Positions 47,568 to 57,809 of a DNA stretch of 64,000 nucleotides are shown here, in pieces. Source of the DNA: Cenococcum geophilum 1.58. Taxonomy: Eukaryota > Ascomycota > Dothideomycetes > Gloniales > Gloniaceae. The position numbers and the translations under genes are program-made. The stretch spans positions 310,001-374,000 of the forward strand of contig KV748225.1 in the NCBI GenBank assembly GCA_001692895.1, read 5' to 3'. The notes under the pieces are model-generated. The model was not told the DNA's origin, did not search any database, and worked only from the letters and a program-made list of their open reading frames with translations. How positions within the stretch are numbered: position 1 is the stretch's first letter; each line of letters opens with the position of its first letter.

Positions 47568-50303
47568 ATGTCCGAGGGTTCCTCCGATAGCGACGACTAG
47601 AAGATAATAATAGCTAACCCAATACTAGCGAGCCTAAACCTCCCTTATTGAACTGAAGTATACGACAGTAAAGGCACGCGAGGAAGTTACAAGCCGTGGT
47701 TAATACCCTAAAATGAGAGGGTTAAAGCTTTGCACAATTTTTATCTGCCTAGGTTAAAGTAAACAATATAGATAATGGGGGGGTTATAATTAGGCACCGT
47801 CGGTACGATTACGTTAAAAGACGATAACAAGCATTATTAAATGCAGTTGTAAAAAATCCGCAACTTAGCTATATCTAAGGGGCAGTTATACTAGTAGGGT
47901 CTTTTACTACAGAGCTAGACCGCCTTATCTAGGAGCTATACTTTAATATATTTGATAGGACGTCGAATATAGAGGACTTAGACTTTAAAGTCGCCTTCCG
48001 TACTATATAAGATATTGCCCCAATATGGTATATAACTTTGCTATAGCTACTTGGTAACTAGCGCGCCTATAGAGCAAGTTATTAGGCGGGAGGTTAGAAG
48101 GTAAAGGGTCAGAACGCTTTGGTTAGGCGGGCGTATGCTATTACTAGCATAATCTATTCTTCTAGAGCGAAGAAGTGGTCCAATTTCTTTACTTCGCTTG
48201 TGGATATCTATCTTATAGGCTCTGGGGTAAAAAGGAGGGTGTTTAAAACGCTATCCGGCTTTAGGCTATGTTATAGCTATTATTCGGCAAATCGCATTAT
48301 AAATAGTATTGCTAAGGAGGTAGAGGTATATTAACTATCTTATATCTATCTCCTGCAAACTCCTAGGCTAATTAGAAGAGCTCCTATAAACTCCTATAAG
48401 CTTCTATAAACTTTTATAAACTTCTAAGCCAATTAAAAGGGCTTCTGTAGACTCCTTTAGGGGCTAATATTTATAGAGGTATCTTAAGACCCTGGCGCAC
48501 AACCCACAAATAGTGGTTATATATAATAATGTAAACTTTAAGAACACAAAACGCGATAAATTGCTTAGTTATACGTCTGTTATGCGTTCGCTAACAACTA
48601 CTGCCATTATATTCTATCCGGAATTACCTTTATCTAGGCTACGCTAATTAATACATAATCTAACAAAACCGCTATAACTTAATAATATCTTCCGGTTACC
48701 TGGCTTTATTGGAGACGAGTTAATAGTAAAGGTTAGCTATTACCTTATCGCTAACGTAATAAAGGGGGTTTATCTATATAGGGTAGAGCGCGTCTTTACT
48801 AAAAGTAATCTTTTCCCTTAGATGCTAAGTATACACTGTATTAATACTAGGAAGACTAAGTTCTAGCAGTTTAGTACTATAATGGAAGATAAGGGTACTA
48901 TCTAGGGTATATACGGCGTCTATAAGAATATCTTCCTTAACTAGCTTAGACTTTAGGCTTTGGATAACCCCTATGGCTCTGCGTATAACGACTTTACCGA
49001 TCGGCTCTGGCTTACCTATAGTAACTAGCTTACTGCGCATTATATTAGGTTGGTGAAATAGAAATAGGCCCACGCGGGTTGTCCTTTTAACCGTCGGGAC
49101 TGGCTCCTTAGTATACCTTCGTGGTTCTATATTGAGATAAACCTATACAATACTATTATACGCACGCATTTGGCGCCTAAGGACTATTAAGAGGAGGCGC
49201 ACCATTGTCTAAGATCTGATGTTACTCTATAAAATCGTGTACTATTTATATAGGAGAACGCTAAGTACTATTAAGTGGTACTAATTGTTAAGTAGGGCTT
49301 TATAGCGCGTGTAACAGCCCTCTTTTATACGGCTATGCAGTGTCGGGGTCTCCTTACTATAATACCCGAACTATTCGACCTATCTAATCCGTTATCGTCG
49401 GAACGTATAGAGAATGTTACTCGGGCGATCGGTTGCCTTATACTAGAGCGGTTCCTAGAAATAGTTAAGGATATTTGGTTTACTGCTTTTACTATTAAAG
49501 CATAAAGCGGTGTGGACTTAAGTAGGCGCGCGCACAGCGATATTAAGTTTTAGATAATGTATCGCCTGCTTTAAGAAGCCGAGCTACTTCTTACTATTTA
49601 GCATGCCGTTAAACATATTAATGTAAATATACTACGACGGCTTATTAACCCCCTTATTTTTTACTTCTTTAGCGCGTTATAGCATAATTATGGCCGCGAG
49701 ATACTGTTCTATTAGTGGAATCTTACTTTAGTAAATTTGCCTAAACTCTAGTATACAATACTAGCTTTAGGGGTTATAAACTAGCTTAGGTCTCCTAATA
49801 CGCATAAGGCTATTAATCTTAGACTAAAGTACCTAAACAGTAGCTATAAAATTGAGATAAAGTGTTATAAGAACTCTACCCACGATACTAATATTATATT
49901 TAATCGAGTATGTCTATTAAACGCGATGGTTAGGATAGTGCGTGGTAAGATAAAGTATATATTTAGCGAGGAGATATTAGGTGCTTATACGCGGGCTTTT
50001 ACGGAACTTAATATATTCCTACTTACTTATACGATCTATTTAAGTAATCTAGCTATACCGCGAGGCCCTAGGTAGCTAGCAGGCTTATAGCTATTTAACT
50101 CCTATAATATTCTCCATACTAGTGTAGACGTTTTAGTAGAGAGGATTAAGCAGTTTAACCAGCTCTATATATAGGACCCACATTTAGCCACTGCTTTTTA
50201 TTCTCTTCTAGATACTAATGACCTAACTAGCTTTACAGATATATAAGAGTTTACCAACATTATTGGCGATAGGTTAGATGAGGTAGATCTTACCTCCAAC
50301 TAA
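47568..50303 (+). pseudogene. DUF6589-like protein, RIP-degraded
   Basis: An ATG at 47568 starts MSEGSSDSDD. The frame carries YAITSIIYSSRAKKWSNFFT, IGSGVKRRVFKTLSGFRLCY, VVIYNNVNFKN, MRSLTTTAIIFYPELP, IMEDKGTIXGIYGVYKNIFL, YNDFTDRLWLTY and FNRRDWLLSIPSWFYIEINL. These resemble my memory of the large fungal family DUF6589, which is often multicopy and of unknown biochemistry. Length about 910 codons including stops. A repeat patch follows. Most stops are TAG/TAA for Gln/Trp. The Asp-Asn-Asp pattern and conserved aromatic residues hint at an enzyme core, but no reaction is known to me. Family call from memory, not from a search. Confidence 0.6.
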
Positions 50304-50343
50304 AATATAGGCTAAGAGCTGGACGTCTCTTAAGCTCCTTGCC

Positions 50344-50795
50344 CGGATATTGCCTAAACTGCTATAAACTTCTAGGCCAATTAGAGCGCGCGCTGAACCC
50401 CTTACTATTGTTGTTCCTTAGGGTCTCCTAGTAAACTATTGCAAACTCCTAGGCCAATTAGGACGCGCGCTAAGTTCTCTACTATTATTATTGTTCCCTA
50501 AGGTCTTCTAGTAAACTACTGCAAACTTTTAGGCCAATTAGAACGCGCGCTAAGTTCCCTACTATTGTTATTGTTCCCTAAGGTCTCCTAGCAAACTGCT
50601 GCAAACTCCTAGGCTAATTAGAACGCGCGCTAAGTTCCCTACTATTATTATTGTTCCCTAAGATCTTCTAGTAAACTGCTGTAAACTCCTAGGCCAATTA
50701 GAATGCGTGCTAAGTTCCCTACTATTATTGTCGTTCCCTAAGGTCTCCTAGTAAACTACTATAAACTCCTAAACCAATTAGAGCGCGCGCTAGGC
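50344..50795 (+). repeat. 80-bp tandem repeat array (about 5.5 units)
   Basis: Exact 80-bp spacing of AGGTCTYCTAGTAAAC at 50421, 50501, 50581, 50661 and 50741. Every unit holds AACTCCTAGGCCAATTAG followed by RACGCGCGCTAAGTTC and an (ATT)n/TTGTTCCC part. Confidence 0.9.
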
Positions 50796-50886
50796 TATAA
50801 GCTTATATACTTTAAGGGGGCGGGAACAGTTATAGTACGTTTAAGCGGCAGAATAAAAATAACCTCTATTTTAATACTACTACTCC

Positions 50887-51106
50887 AGAGCAGAGGCCCG
50901 CTATACTTACTCTCTCTATCCACCCATACTAGAGTAGAGGCCCGCTATACTTGCTCTCTCTATCTATCTATACCAGAGCAGAGGCCTACTATACTTACTC
51001 TCTTCGTCTATCTATACTAGAGCAGAGGCCCGCTATACTTGCTTTCTTTGTCTATCTATACTAGAGCAGAGGCCCGCTATGCTTACTCTTTTTATCTATT
51101 TATACT
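50887..51106 (+). repeat. 44-bp tandem repeat array (5 units)
   Basis: AGAGCAGAGGCCCGCTATACTT recurs at 50887, 50931, 50975, 51019 and 51063, always 44 bp apart, with a TCTATCTATCTATACT tail. It lies just after the 80-bp array, in the space between two genes. Confidence 0.9.
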
Positions 51107-51309
51107 AGATACCCCTCTAACCTAAACCTAGATAGGAAGTAGAATAAGGGCTTTTATAACGCCTTGTAGTTGCCTGCAAAGGATAACTTACGGTTAAGCC
51201 CGCCTAGGATACCGGCTTCTTTACCTATATAGGATCTAAACCAATTAGAACAAGGTTAAAGCTTACCTATAAAGAGATACTAGTCTCCGCTGTGGCTGTT
51301 AATCCTATA

Positions 51310-51725
51310 CTATGCCTTCTTACGCTGTTATACCTAAACCCCCAGCTCCCGGAGGAGGCGGCGGCGGCCCCTTTAGAAGAAGAGACTGAGGGGGAGAAGG
51401 CGGCGACCGTAAGCCTCTCTGGGACTTGCGCCGCTTCGATAAACTATACCCGCTAAAGCGGGCCGCCACATAATAGCGAGCACAGGCGTTACTGGGCCTG
51501 CTCACCTGCTAGGAACCCTTTCTAGAGTAGGCCTAGTACTCCTCGTCCTTTACTCGGCAAGCCGAGCACCAATCCTCTCCCGTAAGCTGCTTACCCAGCT
51601 CCGTTTTTATAATCCTTCTAATATAAGAGGTGTTTTTGGCACCCACTAACGCCGGGAGGTCCGACTACTATTTGCCCGCGACTATAGGCACGTAGTCGGC
51701 AGTGGCCTTCCTATGGATGGCCCAG
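51310..51725 (-). pseudogene. Cys-rich short protein of the composite element
   Basis: The minus strand starts near MARPSTKATADYVPIV and reads WCSACRVKDEEYXAY, then PSNACARYYVAARFSGYSLS. The spacing fits paired Cys motifs (CxxC ... CARC...C) in which three Cys read Tyr. A Pro-rich tail (GPPPPPPGAG) follows. The Cys clusters suggest a small zinc-binding, possibly DNA-binding, protein. GC is higher than in the neighbours. An intact version is not visible; family not identified. Confidence 0.5.
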
Positions 51726-51799
51726 TTCTATGGGAGCCGCTATTGGTCCGCTCGCTAGGCGGCCGCAAAGCCAGCCTAAGCGAGGGGCAGCGGCGGGGC

Positions 51800-52110
51800 C
51801 GCGAGCGGCAGTGGCGGTGGTGGTGGTGGCGGTGGTAGTGGTGGCGGTAGTAGAGGAGGTGGTGGTAGTAGTAGTAGTAGAGGAGGAGGAGGTGGTGGTG
51901 ATAGTGATAGTAATGGTGATCTATATGCTATATTAGCTAACGTTTAAGATATAAGGCATTGTAAAACATACGGTAGATTAGGCCACCAGCCAACACCGTT
52001 ATTATTGTCGTCGTCATTGTCGTCGTTATCGTCGTTCTCCCTGCCAGGAGGTAGCATAGGAGGGGGATAGGGGACGGGGACAGGGGGAGCGCGAGCGCGG
52101 CGAGGGCGAG
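51800..52110 (+). repeat. (GGT/GGC)n low-complexity tract with a G-quadruplex motif
   Basis: GGTGGTGGC/GTAGTAG runs at 51810-51915, CGTCGTTAT runs at 51995-52040, and GGGGGATAGGGGACGGGGACAGGGGG at 52062-52087, a textbook four-run G4 pattern on the plus strand. Reading frames here (51730-51936 and 51937-52137) are low-complexity and not called as genes. Confidence 0.8.
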
Positions 52111-52499
52111 GAGGAGGGCTATAGAATTGGTTAGCAAACGGCCTCTCTAAGTAGGGAAGTAGTTGGAAGCTTAGGTTAATTTGCTAAAGCTTTAATTAAC
52201 TACTTAGCATAGGAAAATACTTATAGAGGACGCCGGACGCGACCCAAATATAGGGCTCCGCGATGGAGCGTGGAGGCGGCGGCGAGAATAACCTCCTTAT
52301 TAATTGGAAAGTTTACTAGGTGCGAAAGCACCTAAGCCGCAGGGGGAGTTATTGTAAACAATTTTTTAAAAAAAATATTGGTGTTAGTGTTGTAGAGAGA
52401 AATAAGGGGCGTAGATAACTATAAATACTAGCTTATCTACTTTACCTTCGTGAATATTTACCGCAATCTAATACTTATTCACCTTATATTATTAATTAA

Positions 52500-52740
52500 G
52501 TTACTAGCGTAAAACTTCTAAAGACTTCTATAAACTCCTAGACTAATTAGAACACTCCTATAAACTCCTAGGCTAATTAGAATACGTTATAATACTCCAA
52601 GTAGAGGTTGTAGGTTAATAGGTAAGATTCTATATAAAATCTACTATATAAACTTCTGCCGACTCCTACTAACTCCTACCGACTCCTACTAACTCCTATT
52701 AACTCCTGGACTAATTAGAACACGCCATTATATAAAACCC
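52500..52740 (+). repeat. Motif copies AACTCCTAGGCTAATTAGAA, before the helicase gene end
   Basis: Three copies in forward orientation mixed with CTTCTATAAACTCC and (ACTCCTAYY)n words. It mirrors the reversed set at 55625-55860 on the other side of the helicase gene. Confidence 0.75.
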
Positions 52741-52984
52741 TAAGCTATCTCTATCTATAATTCTATAAGGAAATTCTTTTTACCCCTTAGTGTCGCTTTC
52801 CTAACACGCCTAGATTTAGTTTTTGGACTAAATATAAGTACTATATCTGTATTTACATTTATATCCCTCTCCTATATAACTGTCTAACGTTTAGTAGGCA
52901 AGTCCCTTTAGTTACTAGCTTGTCTTTTCCGGCTAGGTGTTAAGACTACCTATAACTAGGATATAACTAGAACGGCGGGCTGAG

Positions 52985-55330
52985 AATTAAGACCGGCCGT
53001 ATTTTAGGAGTCGAGAACTGTGGTATTCTAAGCGTTAGGAGTAGTAATATCCTAAAAGCCTATAGCGGACGTACCATGCGTTATAGGCGTAGAGATTAGT
53101 CTCCGAATATCCTTAAGTACCTACGCCGCGCGTTTAATACCCTCTAGTATAGCCGGAAGTGGAGTACTAGATAGAGAGCCTGGCGCGCTAATCCTACCAG
53201 TAACCTAACTTCTAAGTGGCGAAGCTAGTATATCCACTACGCTCCGTGCTGCCTCCCGTATAGCAACCTAGATAGTAAGGCTATTATCCCGTTGCCGAAC
53301 ATGCGTAGTATACTCCGTAAATGTGGACGGCTGCTCCAGTAACTCGCGTACTACTAAGGCCTCGCCTTAAGTAGCTTTTGCCCGTCTCTTCTACACTAGA
53401 TTGCTCTTATAAGTAGTCCTAACCGTCTTAACTATACTCCTTAACCGCTTAATTAACTAATTGCTATAGGTATTACAATATCGCCATAAAATAAATAGGG
53501 GAGCGGTACTTTTTAGTAAATCCGCTATAAGTGTCTCTTAGAAGGTATTAGGCGTGGTCCTATTATATAGATATATAAGCTGCTAGCGATATTTCTTATC
53601 TATAAATGTAGACGATAGTATAGGGAAGCGTTAATATTTACTAGCATATATTAACTCTGCCTGCTTAACCGCCTACTTATTAATAAACCCCAATGTAATA
53701 TTAGGCTAGGTGCTAGCCCTTAGCCGATAAAGCGGTGCCGGAGTATTGGGGGCCGACGTAAATATAGGAAATAATAAGGGATCGTATTAATTATAGTACT
53801 AATTAGTTGGGGCGCGAATAACATGGTTTAAGACTGCTAGTAGTAACCTATCCTCTCCTAGGAAGGTAAGGAAGGCCTTTTAATAGCATTTACCGTTTAC
53901 TATTTCCTTCTATTTAGTTAATATCTTCTCGCGACTAGCTATCTCAGCCTTTAACCAGAATGGAAGGTCGCTATTAGCTGTAAAATCGTAACTTATAGCT
54001 AATTTCTCTGAGGCAACACTCTCTACATTACTAATGTCGCTAGGCGTACAACTTTGGATAAGTTGACTCCGTCTATGTCTAGTAGGTAGGCTGTTACGTC
54101 CTTTCCGAGGCGCTTAAGTAGGCCGCGGCTTTACACATAGTGGTGGTGGCTTTTGTCCTAGCCTATTTACTCCCTTTATATTAAACGCCTAGTATGGCAA
54201 GAAGATAAAGCCTATACTAGTGCGATTCTTTTTTTACCCACTTTAACTAATCCGCTACTATACGTCGCCTAGGCTCTTTGTAATTGGAAACCCCTAAATA
54301 ATTATACGCTTAATATTAGCGACATTTACGCCTATACTAAGGGAGGTTGTAGCTATTATAATTTAGATAATAGAAGAAGGCTTCTTAAACTCTGTATACC
54401 GTTAGTTACGATTATACTCCTATATAGTAGCGGTAAACTCCTAAATTATGCTACTAATATAAAAGGCCTCGCTATTATTGTTAGCCCCTTTTATATATAC
54501 CTTAGACTTTTAAAGCAGCATATTTTAAAGATACTCTACTACGTCCCGAATAGAAATTCGGCCATTAATAAAGACTATTGTCTTTGGTATACGTGTAGGT
54601 GTAGATATTCCGTTGCCGTCTATATAGTTGTCTAATAGAAAATATAGGTTTTCCTATAGGTCTACCTTTCGCCTAGAAATTGGCTGTATATATATAGATA
54701 TGTCCGGATAATCGATAGATGTTCTTATAACCTCGGTCTGGTATAGATAAACGCTAACTACTTAAAACCCGGCGTGTGATAGGACTAATCTCTCTACCTT
54801 TTTATTGAGTGTTGTAGAATAGGTAAACCAGATAATACTTGGACGGAGGATTATCCGTAGCTCGCCTAGCATTAAGTAGGCTGGTTGGAAGCTTTCCCAA
54901 TTCTTTACTAGATGATATTTATTAATTATTACTAGCCCAATCTGAGACTGCAGCTTTAGCCCCTTTAAGGCGTCCTGGAACAACTTTATTGACGCCTATT
55001 TAGGTCTAAGAAGTATATACGTATACACCCCTTCCTAAATCTTTATAATTAGATCCTTCTCCTAACTTCTTATCTTAGTGTTAATAAGAACCGGATTAAA
55101 CCCATCTATCTTTTTAATATTATCCAACTACTTGTCGCTAAGCTTGTTTAACGGTATTATCTAGATAGTAATCTTACTGGTAAGGACAGAATACGCGTAG
55201 AAGATTAGACTTTTACTAAAGCCTATATAGGTAATAAGAAGAGTGTTGCCTTTCCTAAATATAAGCCGACGCAGAGTGCGTACCTGCTTATTACGCGGCT
55301 TAAAGTCTTTAAGCTATAGATAGGTTTGAA
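52985..55330 (-). pseudogene. RecQ-like superfamily 2 helicase, RIP-degraded
   Basis: From about 55.3 kb downward: Walker A remnant GFSKSLIFYAYSVL (expected G.GKS), IIPLNKLSDKQLDNI, YILLRPKQAS, motif II LVIINKYHLVKNW (expected VIDECH; D, E and C altered by G-to-A), motif III IIWFTYSTTL, IPKTIVFING, motif V IIIATTSLSIGVN and motif VI QQRISQSGQ (expected QRIGRGGR). This is the RecQ order. A long C-terminal part to 52985 has an unrecognised Lys/Arg-rich helical region. It would unwind DNA using ATP. Placement with the DUF6589-like gene suggests a role in mobility of the composite element; that is inference. Confidence 0.75.
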
Positions 55331-55624
55331 GAATAATTCGCTAAAGGCAAAGGCTAATAACCTTATGCTAGAATGGTATATTCTCTATATACCCTACCTA
55401 TTAGATAACTAATAGTAATTGCTTTACGCTTAGACTCCGAATTGACTATAGAGTTTTTAGGATGGAACCACGATTAGCTAATAGTTGTGGTGTAGGCGAC
55501 TCCACTACCCTACCCCGAGATCTATGCCATTGACCCCAATAGTTGGCGCCCTTCTTCTTCTTCTTCTTTGGTTTAGACCCGTATCTTAGCATCTATCTAG
55601 CTTAGCCTAAGGGCTCGCATAAGC

Positions 55625-55860
55625 TTATCTAATTGGCCTAGGAGTTTGTAGAAGTTCGTGGAAGCTCTTCTAATAGCCTAGGAGCTTGTAGGAATTTGTA
55701 GAAGCTCTTCTAGTTGGCCTAGGAGTTTGTAGAAGTTCGTAGAAGCTCTTCTAATTAGCCTAGAAGTTCGCAGGAGTTTATAAAAGCTCTTTTAATTAGC
55801 CTAGGAGTTTGCAAAAGCTTGTAAGAATTCCTAAAAGAGCGTACCCGACTAATAACGCGC
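55625..55860 (-). repeat. Inverted motif copies (CTAATTGGCCTAGGAGTTTG)
   Basis: Five reversed copies of the same motif with TGTAGAAGTTCGTRGAAGCTCTT spacers, about 50 bp apart. Opposite orientation to the sets at 47-52.7 kb. Confidence 0.8.
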
Positions 55861-55869
55861 CATAAATAT

Positions 55870-56280
55870 TGTATAGGTGTATTGTAATTGGGTAAGCTAT
55901 TTATAATAGGGTATAAGAGGCGCCTTATAAAGTTTAATAGTGAATAGAGTTATAGTAGTGGAGTACGGTCGCTATGTTAATAAGGCTGGTTGGGCATAAC
56001 CGGGTTTAAAAACACGTCTTTAAACTTTAAGGCTGTACTTTGCCCCCTAATACGTTGATTAGCTAGTTAAATTTACTAGAATATACTAATAGAGGATATT
56101 ACAATTTAATTGCATTTAAAACTGTAGCTATAGCCGCTATATTAACCCCGTTATAGTTACTTAAAGTTAGTATATATTAAGAATCGCGCCCGGTTTACAG
56201 CAAACGCGCGCCTATAATCTCTTAGACACTTTGTAAAGGAATTTTAGGGTTGCAGGGGGGCTAGGGAGTAGCGCGACGTT
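55870..56280. other. Spacer near right end of the composite element
   Basis: AT-rich with a short GC-richer part (56190-56280: CGCGCCCGGTTTACAGC, GCAGGGGGGCTAGGG). No gene recognised. Confidence 0.4.
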
Positions 56281-56282
56281 CT

Positions 56283-56350
56283 ATTGGCTTAGGAGTTCGC
56301 AGGAGTTAGTACGCGCCGCTAATTGGCTTAGGAGTTCGCACGAGTTGGCA
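56283..56350 (-). repeat. Inverted motif copies at the right end
   Basis: ATTGGCTTAGGAGTTCGCAGGAGTT and CGCTAATTGGCTTAGGAGTTCGCACG. Reverse complements of the left-end copies at 47115-47215, including the CCGCTAATT junction. Confidence 0.7.
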
Positions 56351-56396
56351 GAGTGGGGCTGTAGCGGGAGAGTGGGGCTATGCAACGCCATAAATT

Positions 56397-56733
56397 CCTC
56401 GGAGAAGCGGCTGAGGCACCTGAGATAACAGTATCGGATACGTATCGGGGTATCGGCGATAGTATCGGCCGATACTCGGGTATCCTGATACTGGGTATCG
56501 GGGGTATCGACCGCAAGACTAGCACCGTGCACGTTATCATATCGTGTACGACCCAACGGCGACTTCTAAGGCATTTTGGCAGTATTTCGGCAGTATTTTG
56601 GTGTTCTATCTATATTAGGAAGGCGGTAGTAGCCGACTGTCATAACCCTATCGCCGTTATAACTCTATTATCTACGTTACGTAGGTTTTACAGACCCCGA
56701 TTTTCGCTTACAACAATATGCCTAAATTTTTTT
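56397..56733 (-). repeat. hAT-B 5'-end relative (repeat copy B, inverted)
   Basis: CGATAC/GTATCG repeats (56435-56515), then, read on the minus strand, the same order as 14521-14582 plus 27593-27785: TAGGAAAAAAAAATTTAGG ... GCGAAAATCGGGGTCTG ... GGCGATAGGGTTATGAC ... GGCTACTACCGCC. No transposase follows, so it is a MITE or a broken end. It proves that the 14582/27593 junction was contiguous. Confidence 0.7.
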
Positions 56734-56744
56734 TTCCTAATATA

Positions 56745-57235
56745 GAGGCTCTATATGAGGCTCTACACAAAGCTTTATATAAGGCTTTATATAAAGCTCT
56801 ATACAAAGCTTTATACGAAGCTCTATATAAAGCTCTATATAAAGCTCTACGCGAAGCTCTATACGAAGCTTTGTACGAGGCTCTACATAAGGCTTTATAC
56901 AAAGCTCTGCGTACAGAGGCTCTATATAAGGCTTTATACAAAGTTCTGTACGAATTCGTGCATAAAGCTCTATACGAAGCTCTATACAAAGCTCTATACA
57001 AAGCTTTGCACGAGGCTCTATACGAGGCTCTACACAAAGCTCTATATAAAGCTTTGCACGAGGCTTTATATAAAGCTCTACGTATAGAGGCTCTGCATAA
57101 GGCTCTATATAAAGCTCTATATAAAGCTCTACATAAAGCTCTACACGAAGCTCTATATAAAGCTCTGCATAAAGCTCTATATAAAGCTCTATATAAAGTT
57201 TTGTACGATGCTTTATATAAAGCTCTACGTATCTC
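56745..57235 (+). repeat. 12-bp minisatellite (AAAGCTCTATAY)n, open in several frames
   Basis: About 40 units. The plus frame at 56718-57278 reads as (ALYK/ALYE/ALHK)n, 186 codons, and other frames are open too because 12 is a multiple of 3. Open frames across a satellite are expected by chance, so it is not called as a gene. Confidence 0.9.
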
Positions 57236-57646
57236 TTATACCGTTAAAATCGCGTGTAGAGTTGTGGCCCAAGCTTAAACATGCGGAACGTTAATCCCCT
57301 AACGTAAATTTTGACCCGAATTTATAAGTAATAAGCCAATTAATTTTAGAGCTTTATTATATAGACTTTAATTAATATATATAGAGATAAGGTTTTCTAG
57401 GGGGAGACCCCCTGGGACCCCCCTATATAGAGCTTTTGCTTAATTTAGAAGCAATAGTAAGATTAAGGCGCCTTGGTTACTGCTAGGTAAGAATCTACTA
57501 CAGTGACCGAGGCGCCCTACTTAAGCTAGGCTTAAGGATTATATTGGTTACAAATCTAGTATATATTTGGACTGCAGAGCTTTAATATAAAGCCCTCTAC
57601 GTAGGATCTAATATAGTAGATTATAATTCCAATTTAAAGCTTTATA
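57236..57646. other. Spacer with a ~50-bp palindrome at 57465-57517
   Basis: AAGGCGCCTTGGTTACTGCTAG pairs with CTACAGTGACCGAGGCGCCC. This is a member of the palindrome family seen at 12332-12480 and 58616-58676 (shared CTACTACAGTG...GAGRCGCC). The rest is AT-rich and unassigned. Confidence 0.6.
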
Positions 57647-57808
57647 TCCCTTAACCCGTTAAAATTGGTCCTTATAGTATCGATAAGAGCTTACTAATTA
57701 AACCGGTTAAATTAAGCAGCTGTTCTTAGAAATACGAAGCCTTTGACTTCGTTAAGAATAATATTCCGCACGGACCACTTACGCTAAGGGCCTTAACGGG
57801 TTAAGGGA
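57647..57808. mobile_element. 162-bp MITE with TA duplication
   Basis: Perfect 16-bp terminal inverted repeats TCCCTTAACCCGTTAA, extending imperfectly (AAATTGGTCC / ...GTGGTCC). Flanked by TA (57645-57646 and 57809-57810). Non-coding; a mariner-type MITE by its target. Confidence 0.85.
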
Positions 57809-57809
57809 T

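Larger units (their letters stand above)
47100..56350. mobile_element. Candidate composite element: DUF6589-like, Cys-rich and RecQ-like genes
   Basis: About 9.2 kb framed by a repeated motif (AACTCCTAGGCCAATTAG). It is forward at 47115-47215, 48350-48470, 50344-50795 and 52500-52740. It is reversed at 55625-55860 and 56283-56350. Three degraded genes lie inside. The outer copies carry AACTCCTAAGCYAATTAGCGG in inverted orientation, which may be the ends. No TSD could be fixed, so the mobile nature is inference from RIP, inverted repeats and gene content. Confidence 0.5.

Noticed and set aside
48119..48334. Separate 71-codon gene
   Set aside because: It is a stop-free piece of the larger degraded DUF6589-like frame.
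51937..52137. 66-codon minus-strand frame with a signal-peptide-like Leu/Ala start
   Set aside because: Made of the (GTC)n and G-run low-complexity DNA; hydrophobic residues follow from base composition.
56397..56520. CGATAC/GTATCG repeats as a CRISPR-like array
   Set aside because: Short irregular words without unique spacers in a eukaryotic transposon end; they fit hAT subterminal repeats.
56718..57278. 186-codon (ALYK)n protein
   Set aside because: The frame is open because the repeat unit is 12 bp without stops. The opposite strand and another frame are equally open.
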